The notes under the pieces are model-generated. The model saw only the letters and a program-made list of their open reading frames with translations, did not search any database and had not been told where the DNA came from. 64,000 nt of DNA from Theileria orientalis strain Shintoku (lineage: Eukaryota; Apicomplexa; Aconoidasida; Piroplasmida; Theileriidae). The stretch is taken from NCBI RefSeq assembly GCF_000740895.1, contig NC_025261.1, positions 558,001-622,000 of the forward strand. The letters run 5' to 3'. A program made the translations under genes and the position numbers. Every line of letters begins with the position of its first letter. Within the stretch, counting starts at the first letter, position 1. Below are positions 55,186-64,000 of this stretch, in pieces.

Positions 55186-55693
55186 ATGGTAAATAAGAAA
55201 ATTACTGATTATGATATCTTGAAGAAGCATTATACGTTTTTAAACGATCAGGTATTCTATGTAATGAAAATGAATTCTTCAGAACGACCAATCATGGGAA
55301 TCTAACTTGGTATCCAATTACCACGAAACGCTCTTTAAAGAATATGTTGTTTGCGATTTATCCAGGTACAAGACTGGAGATGTGAGTTTGTCTGGTTTTT
55401 AACATGTGTTAGGTGGCTTTGAGGTGGAGATCGGCAAAGGAAGTCGTCGAGGGCAAATGTGAAAGTATTTGCGCAAACATTTCGTGCCAAGAAACCTCAA
55501 ACTTGTCGAGTTATGAGGTTTTATTTAATTATGTTGAACATGACGTGAAGAAGCAGGTTTGATTTTTCAGTTTAACGCGATTTAGGCAATGGTTAAAGTT
55601 CGTGTGTGCCCTGACTGTTCTTATATGTTAAATTATAAAAATAAACATGTGAATAAAAGGTATAGAGAGAAAGATGAATATGTTTTTAGTTGA
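55186..55693 (+). CDS. FRA10AC1: FRA10AC1 family protein
   Basis: Four exons (55186-55251, 55283-55381, 55413-55556, 55586-55693) give 138 residues. The block LFKEYVVCDLSRYKTGDVAL, then RWRSAKEVVEGKC, CANISC, YVEHDVKKQAMVKVRVCPDC matches the conserved core of FRA10AC1, including the cysteine pairs that suggest a zinc site (CxxxxC-like and CPDC). FRA10AC1 is a nuclear protein linked to the spliceosome. The protein is shorter than the animal form because the disordered ends are missing. It is divergent from syntaxin 5 (112 bp between starts), and its stop lies only 27 bases before the next start codon. Confidence 0.85.
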
Positions 55694-55720
55694 AATTGTT
55701 GAAAAAACTGATATGTGAAA

Positions 55721-56979
55721 ATGAATGGTCTTTCGTACGATTTTGAAGATTCCATCGCACAAATACAAAAAAAGGTAAATAATTCACATAAACACATAGA
55801 TTTACGTACGTTTACCTATTAATGGTACTTATAGTTTGAATTAATGGAAAATGATTTGAATCTGGTTGAGGAGAAGATAAAGAATGAGCTTAGTTGTGTG
55901 TACGATGTCGATATTTTTGATATTTTTACCAACTTTCAAAGCACACAGAATAAAATAAACAAGTTAAACGAATCATTCAAAGTATTAAATCGCTTTATAG
56001 ATATTTATGTTTATTATTCATCTGGTATTTGTAAAACATGTTTACTAGGAGATATATGCATATAAAAAGGAAGTCGTTCAGTTGATTAAATCTCAAGTTA
56101 AAGTATTGGATTCATTGAGTCAACTAGAGGTGGGTTGTTAATGTAGATAAAATGGATAGGAAGTGGAATGTGTTGTGAACAAGGAAGTTGTTGATTTGGC
56201 CAAGAAGTTGATTGCAATATCAAATGAGTACTTTGAAACGGAGGATAGAGACTTCACTATCTCATTCAAAAGGTTGGTGATATTGACAGTTAAGATTGAT
56301 AGTAATAGGATGTAGATTGGTAATTGATTGTTTACTAACCGTTGTTTAGAAATAAGGTTGTTGAGAAGAAGGAGGAGGAAATAAACACAATCGAGTTCAT
56401 TCCGGTATTGAATTAGCCATCAATGGCAACTGATGACAATAACACTTTAGGTTGATGAAGCTAAGTTCGACTCAGTTCCAAATCTTGTGAAGAGAAGAGC
56501 GACGTTGCAGCATATAAATGAATTGTTAGAATATTTACACAATCACGCAGTAAAACATAATAGGTTAGTTGCTCAGACAACAGTTAGCATGATTAATTAA
56601 GCATAATAGTAAAAGTGTTGATTAATAGATATATGGTTTGAAATTGACGTGAAAGAAGATTAATAATGAATATTTAGATGTGTTCCTGTTAAGATAAATG
56701 ATATATCGAGTCAAGGAATTAAATTATACGGACAAACAGGTAATGAATAGACACTTTGATGTTAAAAATACTGGTATTTGTGACTTATCGAGAGATATTA
56801 TAATGTGTTTATAAAAATTTTTGATATAGGAATGGCAAAAATAGCCATTTTAAGGCACTTGAAGCTAATACAGGTCATAAATAGGTAAGTGAAGAAAGTG
56901 TATTAATTGGATTAGGGATAACACAATTTTGCTCCTGGACCAAAGATTTAAAGGGAATAAGCTGAAAAGAAAGTTGTAA
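55721..56979 (+). CDS. SKA1-like kinetochore protein (nine micro-exons)
   Basis: Exons 55721-55774, 55835-55981, 56049-56129, 56160-56272, 56350-56404, 56451-56563, 56678-56739, 56830-56884 and 56916-56979 join in phase to 247 residues. The first 140 residues are helical and coiled-coil. The segment FDSVPNLVKRRATLQHINEL (about 156-175) corresponds to the VPKYMKGRxTxxxxNxxI motif that opens the microtubule-binding domain of SKA1. The end (GMAKIAILRHLKLIQVINRD) recalls the closing LRHxxRxxEVR helix-strand of its winged-helix fold. Human SKA1 is 255 residues, nearly the same length. SKA1 links kinetochores to microtubules in mitosis. The assignment rests on these two motifs, order and length; other winged-helix proteins are possible. 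Confidence 0.5.
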
Positions 56980-57098
56980 TTGTTTAATGTAGTATAGTAA
57001 TTAGTATTTTGTTGATTTATATTACGCCTAACCCTACACATCACACACGGATGTCGTTTTTTCGGAGAAACTAGGAACATTTATGTATAATATTTGAA

Positions 57099-60000
57099 AT
57101 GAATGTAAACTTTGTAGTAAATGCTTTGATTTTCATAAGTGTTAGAGCGGTAGTTTGTAGAAACGCAAACGAATTTTACACATTCAGAGACGCAAAGGCG
57201 ACCTCAGTATTTATCGCAGCAAATAACGATTTTGAAAAGCACGGGCCTAATAGAGCCTTTCAAATAGGCTCGTCATATTGGTCGAGCGAAGGTCAACACA
57301 ACGACACAGATTTTGGTAAGTCGATACGAATAATGAACATGTAGTGTCTTGGACGGGAGAATTGTACGAGAAAGCGCTCATATCGCAGATAAACATTTTC
57401 TGGGAATATGCACCTAAGGTAATAAGTAGATTTAATACTGGTTTCAGGAGGTTGAGATCTCGTTTTCACTCACGGGAGATGATTTTAATGTTGTGATGCC
57501 GTTCAGGCCGACGTTTGAAAACAAACGTAATTTACTTACACATTGACTTAATTTTAGGCTCATATAAGGAGAATTTTAAGTTAGATGCGCCTTATGAAAC
57601 AAAATATGTGAGATTGACTCTCAGAGGAGCAATAAATACGTATTTCGGAATTCGACACATACACCTGGTCGGATACGGGAACCCTATGTTTATGCTTAAG
57701 TCAGGGATTTCGTCGAAAGACGGAGAGATGTGTTTACAATTGGAGGAAGGGAATACGGAAAATCAGCCGAGAGTCGTGTTGGACTTGTGCGTAAACGCAA
57801 TCGCAGCAGCCGACGGCAGAGTGAGTTATTCATAGTATTAAATTAATTATTGGTGTAAGAGTTAGGGAATGCAGATGTAAAACGTGCACGAAGTAATATA
57901 TAAATAATAAACGCGTATGTGGATTTGTGCTTTAGGAGCTGTGGATTCAGAATTCACGTCACCAAATAGTGAGTGCAGTCACGTATCCGCCGAAGTGCTT
58001 GACCACCGTGGAATCTTCAAAACGTAATTACTATTAGTGATACAGTTGATAGTGTTGTTTAAATTATTAGTTTGTGTGTTGCTAATGATTTGGTAGATGG
58101 CCCAGTGATATTGGACGATTGCACTGACGAATCGTGTACTTGGGAGTTCGTGGGCAACGCGCAAATTTCACTAAAAAGTGGGAATAACCTGTGTCTTACT
58201 CAGCAGGACGATAACTCAAATGTGGCTGGGATGGGCAATTTGGTTGAAAAATACGGCCCGGAGCTGAAGGTGGTATCGTCAGGAAGTAGTGATGGGCACG
58301 AAGAAAAGTTTGCAGTGGACCAGGATGAGAAAACGTACTGGGCATCACTGTTGTTTCCAGATGATGGGCAGCACGTGGCAACAATGACGATAGACTTTGG
58401 TAAGTAAAAGGAGGAAATAATTGTTGATAATAGGTAAGGCGGTGCACGCGTCGAGAGTGGTGATTGACTGGGAGTATCAGCCACTGAGCTACGCAATCGA
58501 GGCGAGCTCGGACAACATAACGTTTAAGCAAATCGCAGTAAACCTATCCAACGCATCGCACACGACGACGGACGCGTTCCCAGGCACGGACTTCCGTCAA
58601 CTTAGAGTTGTGATGATGAGGCCACACTATTTGCACGGAGTGGTCTCCGGTGGGTACGTGTATGGGATCAGGGACCTCTCGGTGTTGTCGAGCAACCTGA
58701 TAACAGTGGTGGGTGATTGCAGGGCGGCGGCAAATAGCGGCGACGCCAGGGACAAGTACTTCGTGTCCTACGTGAGCGCCTTCGAACCGATGCTGTCGCG
58801 CAAGATCACAAGCATGGAAAATGACCTCCACGCAGTGATAGCGGACGTTTCGGATGAGATGAACAGGCTCAAGGAGGCCCTAGAAGAGTCGGCGAGCTGC
58901 ATGGATGAAAAGCACGACTACGACAGTCACATAGACTCGATAGTTAAGAAGGAGCTGTCGCTGTGGAAGACGTTCACGACGTGTAAATGTAGCATGGAGG
59001 AAGTGTTGCAGAGTGACCTTTCGACGCTGGGCGAGAACAGGAACAACCCAGCAGAAGATTGTTACTTCATCAGGCAGAAGGAGAGGTCCGGATTCTACTG
59101 GATCCAGCCGCCGTGTTCAAAACAGCCACTGAGGGTATACTGTGATATGGACTCGCAGTCATCCATCTTTGTCTGGAACGGAGTCAACAGCGCGTCCATC
59201 GCGAACGGGTTGAGCAGTTCAGTGCAGTCCCTCAACAGCATTAGAACGCCGCAGTCCCTGAGGTTCCAGTGTGCATCTTACGGTTTGGAGCCCTTTGTGA
59301 TTAAGTCGAAGCACCAGATTGACGAAATAAAGAAGGCGATCCACATAATGGGTTTTGACAAGAAGTTGGAGTCATATATACCGCTAGCATACAGGTTCGG
59401 ATCGGACAACAAGTTCAGAGACTTCATGAATATTTTCTCGTTCATATCGCTCCCACTACCAGGCAATGGGAGTCTTAGTGCAAGTGGTGGTGCTCACAAT
59501 ACTACCAACAGTGGTGGCAATGCTGGCGTTATCGGTGCTGGAACTGATACTAACAGTGATAAGGGTAACGAAACGAGTGGCACAAAGTCTAGCGATAATG
59601 TTGGTAATAGTTCCAGTGCTGGCCAAAAGAATACTGGTGTTCGTAAGGGTGCGATCCACAACGATGATAGCGGAGCCATCACGGCCTCTCCCGATAGTGT
59701 CGTGGGCATTGACGATAACATTAATAATGAGGAGTTGGAGGACTTGCACATGAACGCCATGGGATTGTCCATGGCAACCTCGGAACTTGAAAAGTTCGAC
59801 ATGGAAACGTCGGAAATATCAGCAATTGTCTGCTCTACGAATAAAACTGATGAAATCGCAACGCCAATAGAATTGAATTGTGGTGACGTGTTCGGGAAAT
59901 CGAAGAAGCTGTATGGGTCGCTCAACACTAACATTTTGGTCAGATGTGTGGAGGATTGCTCTGAAAAGAGTGACCTGTTTGTCTATGGGAAGGATGGACT

Positions 60001-62911
60001 GTACAGTGATCGCAGTGCGATATGCCCGGCAGCAATTCACTCAGGAGTGATAGCATCCAAAGGCACGTTTGTGGTATCAGTGGAGAGTGGCATGAAGTAC
60101 TACGAGGGTAGTAAGCAGAATGGAATACAAAGTATGTACTATAACAAGTCATGGCACGGCCTGAAGGACATAATTAAGGAGGATCCTATGGAAGAAAAGG
60201 GCTCTGAAGAAACAGATCAGAGTTTGGAGCACAATGGGCCAGATTGTAAATATAGCATAAGAATACTGCCCTTGGAAAAAAGGTGCCCAATTGTTGAAAC
60301 ACAAGGGTCATTTTTACAAATAGCAACACCTGTTGGCAGTGTAGCTAATAGTAGTGCCACTGTAGTCACTAGTAATAATAGCATTGATGGTAATGCAGGT
60401 GTAAAACTGGACGCTGGTACTAGTAATGTCAACGACGTGAACACGATTAGCGTCAGTGGTATGGTGGACGTTGATAGTAAATTTGACCCTAACACCATGA
60501 AGTACGCAAATAAGGTAATTGACACCATGGACTCACTTTATGGAGTGGACAACAAGACGGTGACAAACGTAATTGAGCAGATCGCAGTAGTGGTCTCCCA
60601 GGCGAAGAAGCGCCTTAGGTCTCTGGAGCCAATACACAATAAGCAGAATGAGTCGATAACATCACTGTAAGTAATAGTTAGGCCATTGAGGAAGCATTAG
60701 TTAATAAAGTAAATCATCGGTAATCGTAAAGTTGATGATGAAATGGTAATACTTGTTGTGTAGGTTCGACAGGGGTGGGCTGCTAGCATCGGGAGTGGAG
60801 AACGTATACGATGCTTTGGACTCGAAACGCACACTTTACTCGAATCTACTCGAAGATGAGAATGGTAAGAATGTGGACGTGGCCTCGGACTTCGTGCTGG
60901 ACTATGCCACTATGCACTTCAGCAAGACGTTCAGCGTCTATGACTCGGCCATGACGAGTGGGAAGAGTAACTGGGGGTATTCCAACACGCCTCTGGACGG
61001 TAGGCAGGCGTATGTAGTGCAGAGTGGGGATTTGGACTCGGAACTGGTGGCCGAGGGATCGTACGCCTTCATTAACCATTTCAAGTACTTCGACTTCGAC
61101 TCGTCGTTCGACGTCATGGCCAGCGGGGCCGGCTCCATGGGCATAGCCTTCAGAGCCCACGACAAGTTCAACTTCTACCTGTTCAGAATGAACTTCGCGG
61201 ACTCGAATAAGCAGCTGGTAAAGGTGGAGGACGGAGTCGCGCAGGTCCTTTTGACGAACCCCGACGAGGGGTACGAAAAGGACAAGTGGTACAACGTGAG
61301 GATCATTTGCGAGTACTACTACATAAGCGTGTACTGCAACAACCAGCAGATATTCAGAGTCATTGACACGAGCTTCTTGTACGGCTACTTTGGGCTTTTC
61401 TCCTGCGGATCGAACTCATCTTTCCACTTTGACAAGATTAATATTAAAAACAAAGAAGTAAAGCACGTGGAGTCGCCTCTGAGGATGCAGAGGCTGAGTC
61501 ACATTAAGTGTTGCAACTACTCGGAAACGTTCACGGGCAGTTTGCACAATAACTATCTCATCGTCAATCCACAGTATTCAACGAAGACGTCGTGGTCGTA
61601 CGAGGTAATTAGAGTGGCATAATTGACAATTCTGTAGAACCTGTTCAATGGAGAGCATAAAGTAATACACCAAGTTAAACCGAGCTTTGATCCGCTGGAT
61701 ATAGGCTCATTGGCAATACTGAAGAATGATCGCTACTGTATTGATTAGATAAATCTTATTTGGATAGTGCAGACGCTAATAGCTAGCGGTAGTGACACCA
61801 ATATGATTGACGACATATTTTTTCAGGCAACACCGGATTTCTGAGATTCAGGGCGCTTCCACAGTGTGAAGCGGGAACGGTGGGAGCAGTACTGCACTAC
61901 AGGGATGAAAAGAACATGTTTCTGGTGGAGATGAACGTTCAGGAGTTTAAAATTAGGCAGGTGAAGGAGGGTGCTGTTAAGGTGCTGGCAAAGGAAAAAG
62001 CACAATTGGCAATTTCAAAGTGGAATGTGATTGAAATTGAGATTGGCCAGGACCACATCAAGGCCAGGGCAAAGGTCGATGTGGGACACAACTTTATTCT
62101 GAAGGGCATTTTGTCGTCGTTCGACTATTCAGTCACAGCCTCAGTATCATTTGACAGTGGCCACTACGCTCAGTCGAATCCGATGGGTTCAGAAGAAGTG
62201 GAAGAGCACCATGGTGTCGATCATGGCGGTGGTGGGAAAACTTCTGGTCCTCTGATGGATAATGGCATAGGGCTCAAGTCGTTGGCCTGTGACTCCTGTT
62301 ACTTCGACAATGTACATGTTTCTTCTGAAAAACCGAAGGAGATAAGCACAAACTTTATGAGTCTTTCAAGCTCCTGGAAGCCCTGCTTGACCGTCAATCT
62401 CATTCAGAGGAAGAAGTTCTGTAATCTCGTCAGTAAGGATAAAAAGGCTGAGTGTTTATCGCATTTTTGTGCTCACTGTTGTGGTCACCATGCGAGGCTA
62501 CTTGGTGACCAGGAGACTCTAAATTGTATTAACAGTTGTACCAAGAACAATCTCGTGTTCAGCTCAAATGTAAAACGGTTCAATGTATACTTGGGGTCGT
62601 GCACTTCATTCCAGGGTCCCGGGTTTGACCACTGCAAGGGGGTACGTTACTCATTATACGCAGATAATAACATCAGTAGTTAATAGTATCGATTGTTATA
62701 ACACAGGCTATCTTTATCTGTTTCAATAAGATTTTGAGTACTACTCATTGTACTTATTGCATTTTATATTGGTAAATGTGTATTTTAGGACAAAAGCTGT
62801 TTGACACAATCGTGTAAACTCTGTTGTCATTCTGGACATTATAATCAATTTGATCAGGACAGATTCCTTGAATCTGCCTATTGTGAAAACATGTGTAAAA
62901 TACCGCTTTAG
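57099..62911 (+). CDS. LCCL-domain multi-adhesive protein (CCp/LAP family, CCp1/CCp2 type)
   Basis: Exons 57099-57315, 57345-57418, 57448-57526, 57558-57820, 57936-58023, 58071-58399, 58434-60666, 60764-61604, 61638-61737, 61827-62641 and 62789-62911, about 1720 residues. Order: signal peptide (VVNALIFISVRAVVC), discoidin-like region, ricin-B-like part (CLQLEEGN, WIQNS, KCLTT, CLTQQ), second discoidin (FAVDQDEKTYWAS to VVIDWEYQPLSY), fibrinogen-like piece (DCYFIRQKERSGFYW), low-complexity insert, LCCL domain (LFVYGKDGLYSDRSAICPAA, SGVI), two concanavalin-like beta sandwiches (GIAFRAHDKFNFYLFRM; GAVLHYRDEKNMFLVEM) and a Cys-rich tail. CCp/LAP proteins act in sexual and vector stages. The 58023/58071 junction is out of phase by one in my reading, so one boundary there is wrong or a base is off. 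Confidence 0.85.
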
Positions 62912-63276
62912 TTTCAATGTTATATGTACTTTTTATGGGTTATATTTGTTATATTTACATCATAAACTATTGATTATACTCTTGTTGTATATATTAATTC
63001 AAATTGAGAATAATGTGTAAGTATTTTAGTGGTCTAATGGATGCGTATTACACAAAGGTATACCCTATATGATTCCATGATGACCCTATAATTAGTAATA
63101 TTTACAGTTGTATTTTCAGATTTGTTGTATGTGGCCAGTGTCAATATTAATTTGGTATGGATAGTTTCATTTAAATTGCTAAAACGATTTATATATGTAA
63201 TGTGTACTCTTCTGTATAACATATATAGTCATTTAGTGAATCCATGGTCTTTTTTGGTCTTTCACCAGGAGTTCGT
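62912..63276. other. Convergent intergenic spacer
   Basis: 365 AT-rich bases between the CCp/LAP gene and the last gene. No feature recognised. Confidence 0.5.
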
Positions 63277-63963
63277 CTATTTTTCTTTGTTTGACTCTTT
63301 ATTTTTGTGTTTTGGTTTTTTTATGCGTTTTTTATTCATGAACAGCACATAAGTCACTATGAACATGCAAGCCATTGCACACGTTAACGTAAATGTCCAA
63401 AAGGTTTTTTGAAATTGTACATCCACGCCAACTATGCATTTGCTGGTTGTTACGATTTTGTAGCCGTTGTTTGTCTTGTTTTTTTGGTGGGTGGTTGTGG
63501 TTTTAATCATATAATCTCGGCCTTGTTTTTGCTCTTTGACCGTGTAGGTGAAAAACGAGATTGTGTTCCCATTTTTCAGGTATATTTCCACGTGGACATC
63601 TTTGGCCTCTGTGGCCTTCTCTACAACCTTAACCGCAGTTGTTGAAGAGTTTTCCGACCTCCACCTGTTCTTCTCGTTGAACTCACTCAGTTGAGGGCCC
63701 ACAAATACCACTTCCCAAATCTCAAAACCCTCCTTTGGCACGAATATGTGCTCGTTACTTTCCATGTCGTTTGTGTATTGTATTTGAGCAGTTGTTCTGC
63801 GGTCATAGAGGTTTAGTGTTGCCAGCTTCTTTGTGTAAAAGGGTGTTGATGGTTCAACGTACTCTGAGTCATCGAACGTTGAAATGTTTTCCAGTTTGTA
63901 TATTAAAATGTATGCTAACAGAATTTTTGATATTGACTTCATTTTGAAATTGACTATTATCAT
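63277..63963 (-). CDS. Type I membrane protein of unknown function
   Basis: Single exon, 228 residues from ATG 63963; a second Met at residue 8 (MKSISKILLAYILIY) would start a cleaner signal peptide. The lumenal or external part of about 150 residues has beta-rich character (TKKLATLNLYDRRTTAQIQY, FVPKEGFEIWEVVFVG), reminiscent of the FAINT-type modules of piroplasms but not enough to claim it. One transmembrane helix lies near residues 188-208 (FTLTCAMACMFIVTYVLFM), followed by a strongly basic lysine-rich cytosolic tail. Family unknown; a surface or secretory-pathway protein is inferred. Confidence 0.65.
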   Translation of the reverse strand: MIIVNFKMKSISKILLAYILIYKLENISTFDDSEYVEPSTPFYTKKLATLNLYDRRTTAQIQYTNDMESNEHIFVPKEGFEIWEVVFVGPQLSEFNEKNRWRSENSSTTAVKVVEKATEAKDVHVEIYLKNGNTISFFTYTVKEQKQGRDYMIKTTTTHQKNKTNNGYKIVTTSKCIVGVDVQFQKTFWTFTLTCAMACMFIVTYVLFMNKKRIKKPKHKNKESNKEK

Positions 63964-64000
63964 AATCTGGCATTCCTTAGTGATTCCATTGGGCGTTCTT

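Overview
This is nuclear DNA of an apicomplexan, most probably a piroplasm of the Theileria lineage. The evidence is: very compact gene spacing; many tiny GT-AG introns (often 28-43 nt, repeatedly exactly 31); an apicoplast-type tandem GroES co-chaperonin with a bipartite leader; three mitochondrial HPR/RAP-type RNA-binding proteins; an LCCL-domain CCp/LAP surface protein; and a 1019-residue modular surface-family-like protein ending in a hydrophobic tail. Theileria equi or a close relative is my guess; the species cannot be settled from the sequence alone. I found no tRNA, rRNA, CRISPR array, transposon or virus.

Layout. 1-9365: HPR protein (5' part only), PSMD9-like proteasome chaperone, RRM+KH RNA-binding protein, a small mitochondrial membrane protein, a second HPR-like protein. 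9610-18975: eIF3k, beta-adaptin, ribosomal eL30, a disordered protein, eIF3h, a small TPR-like protein. 19247-27168: cytosolic isoleucyl-tRNA synthetase, apicoplast Cpn20, TRF4-type poly(A) polymerase. 27417-33887: TRAPPC2, a coiled-coil/C2-like proline-rich protein, a RAP-domain protein, TRAPPC6. 33947-41450: DDX41 helicase, ribosomal uL15, an FG nucleoporin with a 480-bp tandem repeat, thymidylate kinase. 41727-46604: cdc2-related kinase, an unknown protein, hydroxyacyl-CoA dehydratase. 46708-52768: glutaminyl-tRNA synthetase, split by a 3.8-kb intron that contains the large surface-type gene on the same strand. 53339-64000: ribosomal uL14, syntaxin 5, FRA10AC1, an SKA1-like kinetochore protein, the CCp/LAP gene and a type I membrane protein.

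Most genes are housekeeping: translation (IleRS, GlnRS, eIF3h, eIF3k, eL30, uL14, uL15), ER-Golgi traffic (TRAPPC2, TRAPPC6, syntaxin 5, beta-adaptin), RNA metabolism (DDX41, TRF4, FRA10AC1, RRM/KH protein) and organelle gene expression (HPR/RAP proteins, Cpn20). Gene pairs are often divergent with 60-280 bp between starts, or convergent and even overlapping. Several genes (thymidylate kinase, FRA10AC1, SKA1-like, the 174-residue protein, syntaxin 3' exons) are built from exons so short that single-frame ORF calling misses them; I assembled them by matching splice sites and reading phase by eye. The strongest leads are the surface-type gene nested in the GlnRS intron, the near-identical FG repeat array, and the SKA1-like gene.
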